Below are positions 52,135 through 60,620 of a stretch of 63,084 bases of DNA, piece by piece (within the stretch, counting starts at the first letter, position 1; every line of letters starts with the position of its first letter). The notes under the pieces were generated by a model. The model made no database searches. It had not been told where the DNA came from and saw only the letters and a list, made by a program, of their open reading frames with translations. Where the stretch lies: NCBI GenBank assembly GCA_002401965.1, contig NVUR01000006.1, positions 1 to 63,084 of the forward strand, read 5' to 3'. This DNA comes from Alphaproteobacteria bacterium (GTDB lineage Bacteria > Pseudomonadota > Alphaproteobacteria > Micavibrionales > Micavibrionaceae). A program made the position numbers and the translations under genes.

Positions 52135-54012
52135 ATGATGAAATATAGATATAAACGCAGAATTCTATTGTTGGCGGCTTGTGTGCCGGTGGCTGCTCTT
52201 GGCTTTTTTCTTGCTGATAGTTCAGGTGTTTTTGTAACTCAGACACATACGGAGGTTGTTATACGCGATTTTTCTGCGGGAACGCATGTTGCGTATGAAA
52301 TCTTGGCTGATGGGGTTGTCGTTGGGCAAGGGCAGGAAGATTTGGAAGAAGGCAGTGTATTGAATTTACCTTTACCTGTTGTGGCAGAGGATACTGGTAG
52401 TGTGACTTATCGCCTTCACCTGAAGGCACCAGAAGAGATGCAAGAGGATGGAAGCCCCGCCGAGACTTTAGATTTATTATTGGCTCTGAATCGTGATACT
52501 GGCAATGTTTCTGTATCTGGTTCCGGTGTGAATAAATTTTCTGATATTCTTGTTAGGAAAGGTGATAAGAGTAGTCTTATGACGGCTGATTGGGCAGGGC
52601 TGTTTCATTCAGATGCCCTGGATAATAATGACGTAGGTGAAGATTTAGGGGCGAAATATAATCAAAGAATTGAATTGGCATTCCAAAATTCAGGAATAGA
52701 TGGTGATTTTAATCGCTTTGGATCTGGTAAAGTGGACGTACAATTTGGTGATTCTAGTGATTCAGACAGGGCAGATGTGCGCCGAAGATATAGTTGGGCT
52801 TTGCGTGAAATGTCGGAAGAGCTATCTGTTGTTATGGTTATGCAGACTAAGGTAATCGGGATGTTTTTTGATGCCAGAGCGCAGCTTAAAACCCAAAGAA
52901 AACATCAGGAACTAAAAGCGCGGGCGCATAAGGATTATCATCCAAGTGATCAAATGTGTCGGATTGGTACATTTATGCGTAGTATCGCGCATACGGAATC
53001 AAAGGCCGAGCTTAATAAACATGCACTTAATAAAATGTTGATGAATCAATATTTGGCGACAACAGGCAACAGTGCGGATCATGGACCTGAAGAGAGCCAG
53101 TTTGCAAAACTTTATAGCTATTCTGAATATTATTGTGATCCAAGAGATAATGATGGGGCAACGTCAGGTATTTGTCCGCAGGTGAGCGCGCCAACGGTTG
53201 TAAGACGGGATCAATTTAATAAAGATGTTGATTACGCAAGGATGGTTGCCGGCAGGCTTACGATAGATGTTGATTTTTCTGATGGTGCGACGAGGGGGAC
53301 GGCTGATAATGATTTGGTAAATGATGAGGCCGCTATTATTGCGCTTGCGAAAAATTTATATTTTCCAAATGTTTTTGAAATGCCAGAAAAAGATGTTTTA
53401 CGTGATGATACGCGTTCACATTATTCTTCTAGAAGTTTTGCTGCAAAAATGAATGTTGCCCATAGCTCTTTTCTAAATATCGTTGGTATGAAGTCTAGCG
53501 CCCCCGTGGGGCAGTCCACCACAGCAACGGCAACGACGCCACCTATACCCGCTCAAATGGCTACGCCACGTGTTCCGACGCCACCAATTTTGGCGGAAGA
53601 TGCCGGTTGGGCATATATGAAGGCGATGCTTCGTGAGTTTGGTATTGTGGGGATAGATGTCAATAATGATGGTGATGTAACTGATGCCGTAGACTTAACT
53701 GTTGAAGAGCAAATTACTGAAATTCTGGGTGAGCGACCTAGTTACTATGCTCAGATGGAAATTTTGACAAAAAAGATTTACCAGCATCCAAATTTTTATA
53801 CGAATCTTTATGATAAGCCAGCAAATGTAGATCGTATAGGAGCGTCAATTGATGCGATTACTCTAATGAATCAAAGGGATAGATTTGAATCTCTGCTGCG
53901 CCGTGAAATGTTGACATCTCTGTTGATTGAAGAGGGTCTTGAAAAGCATGTTGTGGATGTCAGCGCAAATATCTATGAAGGCATGCAAAAAGCCCAAGAA
54001 AAGCTTAACTAA
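52135..54012 (+). CDS. Exported array protein 5 with extra N-terminal domain
   Basis: At 625 residues this is the longest member. After a signal sequence (about 8-27) it carries a unique region to about 225, first beta-rich (TEVVIRDFSAGTHVAYEILA, then VTYRLHLKAPEEM) and lacking the N-terminal cysteines of the other four. The shared core then begins (IGMFFDARAQLKTQRKHQEL; MCRIGTFMRSIAHTES; YYCDPRDND). A Pro/Thr-rich linker (TTATATTPPIPAQ) precedes VDVNNDGDVTD-like text (GIDVNNDGDVTDAVDL), an EF-hand or dockerin-type calcium loop. The C-terminal block reads ERPSYYAQMEILTKKIYQHP. AGGAGAGG precedes the start; the gap to gene 4 is 15 bases. Confidence 0.8.
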   Translation: MMKYRYKRRILLLAACVPVAALGFFLADSSGVFVTQTHTEVVIRDFSAGTHVAYEILADGVVVGQGQEDLEEGSVLNLPLPVVAEDTGSVTYRLHLKAPEEMQEDGSPAETLDLLLALNRDTGNVSVSGSGVNKFSDILVRKGDKSSLMTADWAGLFHSDALDNNDVGEDLGAKYNQRIELAFQNSGIDGDFNRFGSGKVDVQFGDSSDSDRADVRRRYSWALREMSEELSVVMVMQTKVIGMFFDARAQLKTQRKHQELKARAHKDYHPSDQMCRIGTFMRSIAHTESKAELNKHALNKMLMNQYLATTGNSADHGPEESQFAKLYSYSEYYCDPRDNDGATSGICPQVSAPTVVRRDQFNKDVDYARMVAGRLTIDVDFSDGATRGTADNDLVNDEAAIIALAKNLYFPNVFEMPEKDVLRDDTRSHYSSRSFAAKMNVAHSSFLNIVGMKSSAPVGQSTTATATTPPIPAQMATPRVPTPPILAEDAGWAYMKAMLREFGIVGIDVNNDGDVTDAVDLTVEEQITEILGERPSYYAQMEILTKKIYQHPNFYTNLYDKPANVDRIGASIDAITLMNQRDRFESLLRREMLTSLLIEEGLEKHVVDVSANIYEGMQKAQEKLN

Positions 54013-54019
54013 ATATTTC

Positions 54020-54035
54020 TGGCACTATCTTTGCA
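54020..54035 (+). promoter_or_regulatory. Sigma-54-type promoter of flgK
   Basis: TGGCAC-TATCT-TTGCA has the invariant GG and GC ten bases apart, the -24/-12 sigma-54 pattern. It starts 8 bases after the array stop codon and 76 bases before flgK, and sigma-54 control of late flagellar genes is known in alphaproteobacteria. Confidence 0.75.
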
Positions 54036-54041
54036 TATATT

Positions 54042-54076
54042 ATAATCAGCCCACAATAAGAGGGCTTTGTGATTAT
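54042..54076 (+). other. Stem-loop in the flgK leader
   Basis: ATAATCA-GCCC and GGGC-TTTG-TGATTAT pair around a 9-base loop with a 4-base bulge, a strong hairpin just after the likely transcription start and 20 bases before the flgK ATG. There is no T-run, so it is not a typical terminator. Confidence 0.55.
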
Positions 54077-54095
54077 GATATAGCAAGGAAGCAAT

Positions 54096-56492
54096 ATGGG
54101 ACTTTCCAGTTTAAGTACGGCACTTTCGGGGCTGCGCGTAACCCAGCAGCAAATAGACATTATTTCCAATAATGTGGCGAATGTAGGCACGGAAGGCTAT
54201 ACGCGGAAAATATTGCCCCAATCATCACAGGTTGTTGATGGGCGTTCGATTGGTGTTCTTGGTGGTACAGTCGTACGGAATGTAGATTTACGTCTTGAGC
54301 GTGATTTATGGACGCAAGTCAGCGCGGTTAGCTTCCTTGATGTGAAATCGACATATTTAAGCCGTGTGGATCAGTTCCACGGCGCACCTTCTGCGAATAT
54401 ATCTGTGGCGGGGGAGGTTTCAAAGCTACAAGACACGTTTGCCGCTTTGGCCAATTCACCGGATGATCAGTTTTTATTAACTGATGTTGTCGATCAGGCA
54501 CAGGATACAGCCAAAAAAATAAATGATTTAGCAGATTATTATTCTGTTTTGCGTAACGATGCCCAAAGTGAAGCCGCCACGGTTGTGCAGAGCATTAATG
54601 ACCTGTTGGAACAGATCGCGGAATATAATACTCAAGTACGTTTTTCCAGAGCCGCAAATCGAACAACCGCAGCGACAGAAGATATTCGGGATCAGGCCGT
54701 TAATGACCTTGCAGAGTTGGTGGATATTAGCATATTTTCACGCGGTGACGGTGTTTTGGTTGTCCAGACTTTAGAGGGGGTAGAACTTGCCTCTGAACAG
54801 GCTGCCGAGCTTTATTTTAGACCTACGCCTTTATCTGCTACGACGGCATACCCCCTATCCGCAGCAGGAATTTTTGTTGGTGATCTTACGCAAAACCCTA
54901 ACGCAATTGAGATTACACAGAGTCAAATAGGTGGAAAATTGGGCGGCTTGATGGAGCTTCGTGATGAGATCTTTCCAAAGCAAACGGCGCAACTTGATGA
55001 GCTTGCACATAAACTCGCACTGCGTTTTGAGGCGCAGGGCTTGCGTTTATTCACTGACCAAACCGGAACAATTCCCCCTGATACGCCGCCAGATTCATCG
55101 ACAGACCCTGTCACACCGGTTGAATATGTTGGGTTTTCTTCCCATATTCAGGTTAATAATTTAATTGTGCAGGATCACTCATTATTACAGACGGGAACCT
55201 ATGGTGACACGTTGCAAAGTGGAGCGAATGATATTATTCGCCGCGTGATTGAGTATACATTCGGCAGCGTTGAATATCAGATGGCGACAAACACGGATGC
55301 GGCAACATCGGTTGATATTCGCGCCGCTGCAACAGGCGGTACAACGTTGCAGGATTGGTTGGGCTTATCGGCGACAAATAGTATTGCCAGCGGTGTTAGC
55401 TTAAGCAATTATGCCAGTGTTGCCGATATTGTTGCCGCGGGTGGCACAAGCGTATTTGGGGCGGGTGCGACGGAGACAGATACATTTATTTTACGTTTTG
55501 ATGACCCTGATTTTGGTGGTGGCCCTTATAATATTGAAATTGATCTGCGTAGTGTTGCCTCAACAGGGACAAGTGCGGCGCAGGATTTGATAGATCATAT
55601 TATTGCGGATCCTGATTGGGCGGGGGCTGTGACGGGCTTTGGTGCGGCTGTTTCTATTGGCACGAATGGCGAATTGATCATTGAAAGTGCAGGTGATATT
55701 GAGATTGTGAATAGCGGTGTTGAGCCGATATCGGATCAAGGTTTTGCTTTCTTGGGGTTGGCTGCTTCCTTGTCTGAGGCAGATGATCCTTATTTCGATG
55801 TGAAGGTTGGTAATAATGATGCGGTTCGTATTGCGATTGTGCCAACAGATACGGAAGTTGAGCTATTGGCAAAGTTAAATGCTGTTGATGGCTTGGCGGC
55901 GCAAATCGATGCAGATGGATTTTTGTCGTTGCGTCCGGGTGACGATTTCTTAAATCCTGATTTCGGTGGTGATATAACGATCATTGGTGGTCCCTTTACA
56001 ACGAATGGCGCGGCGTTGGGCGGGACAGCGGCTGGTCGTGCCTCTTTGGATAATGGCGTGAATATATCGCAGTCCTTGTTTGGAACATATCAAGTTTTAG
56101 CAGGCGGTGTGATTGAGGATTTAACCCCTATTATAGATGTTGAATATCAATCGGAAACAGAAGTAGGCAGTGGTGTCTTTGTTGCTTTTCGTTCCGAATT
56201 ACTGGGGGCGGGTGCCAGTACGGATACAGATATTTCTGCATCATTGGCGTTGAAGGATTATGCCCAAAAAATTATTAATGAAGTCTCACAGGTGCTGGCT
56301 TTGATTGAAGCGCGCCGTACGGATGAAGGTACATTGCAACGTCTATTACATCAGCAGCTTTTGGATGAATCCGGCGTAAATATTGATGAAGAACTGGGGC
56401 ATTTGATTGTTTTGCAAACGGCATATTCCGCTTCGGCGCGTATTATTACCGTTATTCAGGAAATTTTTGATGAATTAATAAGAATCGTATAG
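54096..56492 (+). CDS. flgK: Flagellar hook-associated protein 1 FlgK
   Basis: FlgK joins the hook to the filament through the FlgL layer. The 798-residue protein has the D0 rod/hook signature at the N-terminus (LSTALSGLRVTQQQIDIISN, NVANVGTEGYTRK). The FlgK-type C-terminal D0 helix reads LIVLQTAYSASARIITVIQE. The centre (about 330-660) is a variable, Gly/Thr-rich, immunoglobulin-like expansion making it longer than most. It has its own sigma-54 promoter and is followed by flgL after 24 bases. Confidence 0.95.
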   Translation: MGLSSLSTALSGLRVTQQQIDIISNNVANVGTEGYTRKILPQSSQVVDGRSIGVLGGTVVRNVDLRLERDLWTQVSAVSFLDVKSTYLSRVDQFHGAPSANISVAGEVSKLQDTFAALANSPDDQFLLTDVVDQAQDTAKKINDLADYYSVLRNDAQSEAATVVQSINDLLEQIAEYNTQVRFSRAANRTTAATEDIRDQAVNDLAELVDISIFSRGDGVLVVQTLEGVELASEQAAELYFRPTPLSATTAYPLSAAGIFVGDLTQNPNAIEITQSQIGGKLGGLMELRDEIFPKQTAQLDELAHKLALRFEAQGLRLFTDQTGTIPPDTPPDSSTDPVTPVEYVGFSSHIQVNNLIVQDHSLLQTGTYGDTLQSGANDIIRRVIEYTFGSVEYQMATNTDAATSVDIRAAATGGTTLQDWLGLSATNSIASGVSLSNYASVADIVAAGGTSVFGAGATETDTFILRFDDPDFGGGPYNIEIDLRSVASTGTSAAQDLIDHIIADPDWAGAVTGFGAAVSIGTNGELIIESAGDIEIVNSGVEPISDQGFAFLGLAASLSEADDPYFDVKVGNNDAVRIAIVPTDTEVELLAKLNAVDGLAAQIDADGFLSLRPGDDFLNPDFGGDITIIGGPFTTNGAALGGTAAGRASLDNGVNISQSLFGTYQVLAGGVIEDLTPIIDVEYQSETEVGSGVFVAFRSELLGAGASTDTDISASLALKDYAQKIINEVSQVLALIEARRTDEGTLQRLLHQQLLDESGVNIDEELGHLIVLQTAYSASARIITVIQEIFDELIRIV

Positions 56493-56516
56493 ACATTATA
56501 GGAAGAGGAGTATGAC

Positions 56517-57710
56517 ATGACAGGCGTATCAACATTGGGGCAAGCTCTAAGACAAATTGAGCATTTAAATTCCCAGCAGGTATTATTTTCTAAATTATCG
56601 GGTCAGTTGGCATCAGGTAAAAAGACGCAATTTTATTCGGGTTTAGGCACGGATGCCTTAACCTCTGTGCGTTCGCGTACTGAGATATCCTCTATTAGTG
56701 TATATATGGATAATATTACGCGGGCAGATACAACGATATCTCTGACGTTAACGTCCATCGAGGAGTTTCAGGAACAATCGAAGAAATTTTCTTCAACGTT
56801 GATTGGTCTTGTTCAGCAAGGGTCACATCAAACGGGGCAAGATGTTCGTTATGATGATCCTGCAACACCAGAGGTTGAAAGTACGATTTTTGGTAATACA
56901 TCATCCGATACTGATGCAGATTTAAAGGCGGTATTTGACCATGCAGAGAATTTGTTCGGTTTTCTGGGGGAGCTTTTAAACACGAAAGAGGGAGATCGTT
57001 ATCTATTGGCTGGTGCGGATAGCTCTCAAAAACCGTTCTCGGATACAGGCACGTTAGAGGCCTCGCTCAATACGCTTATTGTAAGTTGGAAAAATGGTAC
57101 AATTACAACGGATGAGTTGATTGCAGATATCATGGATGGCACACCTTTGGCCGGTAACCCCGATGCCTTGTCAGACAGCGTTGTCGGGTATTCCGCGTCT
57201 TTAAGTAACGGTACGGCTGGTAATGTTTTTGTGCGCGCAGATGAATCATCTGAATTTAAATATACGACTGTGGCAAATGAAAGCAGTCTTAGAAATATGA
57301 TGGTTGCGTTGGCCGTGATGAAGAATGAAAATTTACCGCCCATCGTTGATGTTTATGAAAATGGTGTTTACCCAGGAGTTGTAGACGAAAATGGCGCACC
57401 TGGCGCAACGGCTGAGGAACAGCAGCAAAATTTTTATCAGCTATTTGATGCGATGGTAAGGGTTGTTTCAAAATCAATTGATGAGGTCGATCAAATTCGT
57501 TTTCGTATGGAGACCGTGCGCGCGCAGATGAATGAGACAAAGGAATCGCACATTAACCAACAAAATCTATTATTAACCACTGTCAGTAGTGTTGAAGATG
57601 TAAATATAAATGAAATTGCCGTGCGGATCACAACATTACAAACGCAGCTAGAGGCATCATACAGCGTTACAGCACTTATGCAGGGGTTAAGTTTGGTGCG
57701 GTTTTTATAG
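56517..57710 (+). CDS. flgL: Flagellar hook-filament junction protein FlgL
   Basis: FlgL is the second junction protein, between FlgK and the flagellin filament. The 397-residue protein shows flagellin-like N-terminal helices (LSGQLASGKKTQFYSGLGTD). A middle region has GELLNTKEGDRYLLAGADSSQKPF, a classic FlgL stretch. The C-terminal coiled helix reads MNETKESHINQQNLLLTTVS and ends QTQLEASYSVTALMQGLSLV. It follows flgK in one operon with GGAAGAGG before its ATG. No other flagellar genes are in the window. Confidence 0.95.
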   Translation: MTGVSTLGQALRQIEHLNSQQVLFSKLSGQLASGKKTQFYSGLGTDALTSVRSRTEISSISVYMDNITRADTTISLTLTSIEEFQEQSKKFSSTLIGLVQQGSHQTGQDVRYDDPATPEVESTIFGNTSSDTDADLKAVFDHAENLFGFLGELLNTKEGDRYLLAGADSSQKPFSDTGTLEASLNTLIVSWKNGTITTDELIADIMDGTPLAGNPDALSDSVVGYSASLSNGTAGNVFVRADESSEFKYTTVANESSLRNMMVALAVMKNENLPPIVDVYENGVYPGVVDENGAPGATAEEQQQNFYQLFDAMVRVVSKSIDEVDQIRFRMETVRAQMNETKESHINQQNLLLTTVSSVEDVNINEIAVRITTLQTQLEASYSVTALMQGLSLVRFL

Positions 57711-57734
57711 ATTGCGCGTCATTACAATTACGGA

Positions 57735-58289
57735 TTATCCAAGTTTTGGTGCTTCGGTTGTTATCTCTGCACTGGCGACTAGTTCAGATTCTAAATTTTG
57801 TGCTGTGCCAGCTGATTTTCTCACCTCTTCATCAATAACTGCACCAGTGGCTTTCATTTCTGCCTGAACACCAGCGTTCGTGCGGTTTATCTGTTCTTCC
57901 GTACCCAGTACTTTACGCGTTTCAACTTCTGCGACGGCAATTTGAATGCTTGCAACGCGCTCTAACGAGGCGGCTTTTGCACCAGATTCATTCGCTGTTG
58001 CTGCTGCACTATGACTTAGAGCATTATGCGCTTGCGCGGCTGAATCATGCTGTTTAAAAGTGGTTTCATCTGCACTGGCGGACGCCATACCTTCTTCTGT
58101 TACTTGCGCGACCATGTGAGTATTCGCATTCGCCGCGGCGGTTGAGCTGTTCTCTGCTTCTTGTTTTGATGCGCCTTCAAGGCTGGCAATAACGCCATCA
58201 TGCAACGTTTGAGCAACTGTGCTTTCATTTTGCACTGTGCCAACGATTAATATTGTTGGATCTTCTGGTAGAATTGCTGTTGCAGACAT
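57735..58289 (-). CDS. Alanine-rich hypothetical protein
   Basis: The 184-residue protein is rich in Ala, Ser and Glu with no signal peptide or membrane segment. A helical, heptad-like pattern (AAQAHNALSHSAAATANESG, ESELVASAEITTEAPK) suggests a coiled-coil or elongated structure. I recognise no family. It ends 24 bases from the flgL stop, convergent, and follows the 91-residue gene after 35 bases on the same strand, so the two probably share an operon. A link to flagella is not shown. Confidence 0.55.
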   Translation of the reverse strand: MSATAILPEDPTILIVGTVQNESTVAQTLHDGVIASLEGASKQEAENSSTAAANANTHMVAQVTEEGMASASADETTFKQHDSAAQAHNALSHSAAATANESGAKAASLERVASIQIAVAEVETRKVLGTEEQINRTNAGVQAEMKATGAVIDEEVRKSAGTAQNLESELVASAEITTEAPKLG

Positions 58290-58324
58290 AATATCACCCT
58301 TTATTTTTGCTTATCATTTGTATT

Positions 58325-58600
58325 TTACGGCATCCGACATGTAAATCTTACATATTCGCTGGCAATTAACTTGCCATCTTTAAAATAACCTATAGCACAG
58401 AATAATTGATTTTGCAGTTTATTGCAAATTTCTTCATGGATAACACAATTAGGTTCCCATTCTTCATAATCCGGCTTGAACGTAAAGGTCACTGTGCCTG
58501 TTTGCCCATCCAAGACCACTTGATCGATCTCTTTTTTGAATTCACGATCACATGTTAAAACCGCGTGACCTTCGGGGGATACAAAAATCTCTATATTCAT
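58325..58600 (-). CDS. Small hypothetical protein
   Basis: This 91-residue protein looks like a single beta-rich domain (MNIEIFVSPEGHAVLTCDRE; VVLDGQTGTVTFTFKP; LFCAIGYFKDGKLIASEYVR) with four cysteines, two of which may pair. No signal peptide. Family not recognised. It is the first gene of a likely two-gene unit with 57735-58289; divergent asnB starts 76 bases away. Confidence 0.55.
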   Translation of the reverse strand: MNIEIFVSPEGHAVLTCDREFKKEIDQVVLDGQTGTVTFTFKPDYEEWEPNCVIHEEICNKLQNQLFCAIGYFKDGKLIASEYVRFTCRMP

Positions 58601-58676
58601 TTGTACATTTCACTCTTTCGATCGTTGCCTATATGCTTTATCAATAGCGGGTTGATAAGTAAAATGGAAAATAACG

Positions 58677-60620
58677 ATGTGCGGACTAACTGGTATTTAT
58701 ACATTTGATCCCAGACCTGATCGTTCTGCTCTGCACCATACCGTGCAATGCATGAATGAAGCAATTAAGGTGCGTGGTCCAGATAGCGGTGATGTCTGGC
58801 AAGACCCTGATACGCCCTTGGCTTTGGGGCATCGTAGGCTCTCTATTCTTGATCTATCCCCCTTGGGGCATCAACCGATGGAATCCGCATCGGCACGTTA
58901 TATGATTGTCTATAACGGCGAGATATATAATTTCAAAACCTTGCGTACAGATCTTGAAGTCACATTTAAAATCGCTTTTCGCGGTGAGAGTGATACGGAA
59001 GTCCTCCTCCATGCCATTGAAAATTGGGGTGTTGAAGAAACACTCGCAAAAATTAACGGCATGTTTGCCTTCGCCCTTTGGGATCGTAAAGCCAAAGCAC
59101 TTTATCTCGCGCGTGATCGTATGGGCAAGAAACCGCTTTATGTTGGTTGGGCTGGCTCTACCCTTGTTTTTGGTTCAGAGCTTAAAGCACTCTGTGCTCA
59201 TCCTGATTTTCGGCGTGATGTGGATCGCACGTCCCTGACATCCTATATGCGCTTTGGCTATGTGCCTGCGCCTTTATGCATTTATCAGCAAGTCTGGCAA
59301 TTGCCTGCGGGCAGTATGATGGCGTTGGATATGCGGATGCTGCGCGGTGGACAGGATTTGAACCCCTTCATCGAAAGCTATTGGAGCCATAAAGACGCCC
59401 TGATCGCGGCGCGCGAAAATCCGATAGAAAATACAGATAATGTGGTTAGTGAATTCGAAGAGTTACTTACCACTTGTGTGCAGGAACGTATGATTTCTGA
59501 TGTCCCGCTCGGCGCGTTTTTATCGGGGGGCATTGATAGTTCAACCATTGTTGCGCTGATGCAAAAAAGTTCCGCAAGCCCCATAAAGACATACTCTATT
59601 GGCTTTGAAGAGGCTGGCTTTAACGAGGCCGAATATGCGAAGAAAGTGGCCGAACATCTGGGTACAGATCATCATGAAATCTATGTCAGTGCAAAGGATG
59701 CATTGGAGGTGGTGGACGATCTCCCCGTGATGTTTGATGAGCCCTTTGCCGATACCTCTGCAATTCCCACATATCTGGTTTCTAAATTTGCCCGTGAAAG
59801 TGTTACGGTTGCCCTGTCTGGGGATGGTGGCGATGAAATGCTGGGCGGGTATAACCGCCATATTTCCGCGCCCAAGGCATTGAACACAGTGAATAAAATC
59901 CCGCCTAACCTCCGCAAGCCTTTCGCGCAAATGATTACGTCCATATCGCCGCGTCTTTGGAATAAATTGCGCCCCTCGCATCCGCAGTTCGGCGCACATA
60001 TGCATAAATTCGCTGGAACATTAGAGAAAACCTGCGAAAGTGATGTGTATTTAAGTCTAGTCAGTCATTGGAAAACACCCAAGACTTTCGTGCAGGATGG
60101 CAAAGAAAGCATAATCCCTCTGGTTGATCCTGCCCTGCAAATCGAAGAGCTGGGTTTTGCCGAGAGCATGATGTATTGGGATACGCTATCCTATCTCAAT
60201 GGTGATATCCTGACCAAGGTTGATCGTGCCAGTATGGCGGTGAGTTTAGAGGCACGCGCGCCTCTGTTGGATAAGCGGATTTATGATTATGTCTGGCGAT
60301 TGCCTATGGATGTTAAAATCCGCGATGGGCAGGGGAAATGGCTGTTGCGGCAAGTGTTAAAAAACCATGTGCCTGATGAACTGTTTGACCGTCCGAAACA
60401 AGGGTTTAGCGTTCCTATCGCGGATTGGTTGCGTGGTGATCTGAAAGATTGGGCAGAGGATTTGCTCAATGAAACTAAGCTCCGCAAGCAAGGTTTTCTG
60501 GATTATCAAGCTATCCGCATTTTATGGGATGAACATCAAAAAGGTCGCGGCAATCACGCGCAAAAACTATGGACGGTTTTGATGTTTCAGGCATGGCACA
60601 AACATTGGATAGAAACATGA
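58677..60620 (+). CDS. asnB: Asparagine synthase (glutamine-hydrolysing), AsnB type
   Basis: The 647-residue enzyme amidates aspartate or a related carboxylate using glutamine. The N-terminal Ntn glutaminase keeps the catalytic Cys2 (MCGLTGIY) and GEIYNF. The synthase half has the pyrophosphate loop LSGGIDSSTIVALM near 280 and a full active-site region (LSGDGGDEMLGGYNR; TKVDRASMAVSLEARAPLLD). Long AsnB paralogues of this form often sit in O-antigen or exopolysaccharide loci. Its stop overlaps the start of the glycosyltransferase gene by four bases (ATGA), so the two act in one operon. Confidence 0.93.
   Translation: MCGLTGIYTFDPRPDRSALHHTVQCMNEAIKVRGPDSGDVWQDPDTPLALGHRRLSILDLSPLGHQPMESASARYMIVYNGEIYNFKTLRTDLEVTFKIAFRGESDTEVLLHAIENWGVEETLAKINGMFAFALWDRKAKALYLARDRMGKKPLYVGWAGSTLVFGSELKALCAHPDFRRDVDRTSLTSYMRFGYVPAPLCIYQQVWQLPAGSMMALDMRMLRGGQDLNPFIESYWSHKDALIAARENPIENTDNVVSEFEELLTTCVQERMISDVPLGAFLSGGIDSSTIVALMQKSSASPIKTYSIGFEEAGFNEAEYAKKVAEHLGTDHHEIYVSAKDALEVVDDLPVMFDEPFADTSAIPTYLVSKFARESVTVALSGDGGDEMLGGYNRHISAPKALNTVNKIPPNLRKPFAQMITSISPRLWNKLRPSHPQFGAHMHKFAGTLEKTCESDVYLSLVSHWKTPKTFVQDGKESIIPLVDPALQIEELGFAESMMYWDTLSYLNGDILTKVDRASMAVSLEARAPLLDKRIYDYVWRLPMDVKIRDGQGKWLLRQVLKNHVPDELFDRPKQGFSVPIADWLRGDLKDWAEDLLNETKLRKQGFLDYQAIRILWDEHQKGRGNHAQKLWTVLMFQAWHKHWIET

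Noticed and set aside
46367-54012. The array as a set of phage tail or capsid proteins
   Set aside because: No phage genes nearby, every member has an export signal, and the genes lie between secretion and flagellar loci.
59541-60005. 154-codon minus-strand ORF opposite asnB
   Set aside because: Shadow of asnB; no start signal or domain.
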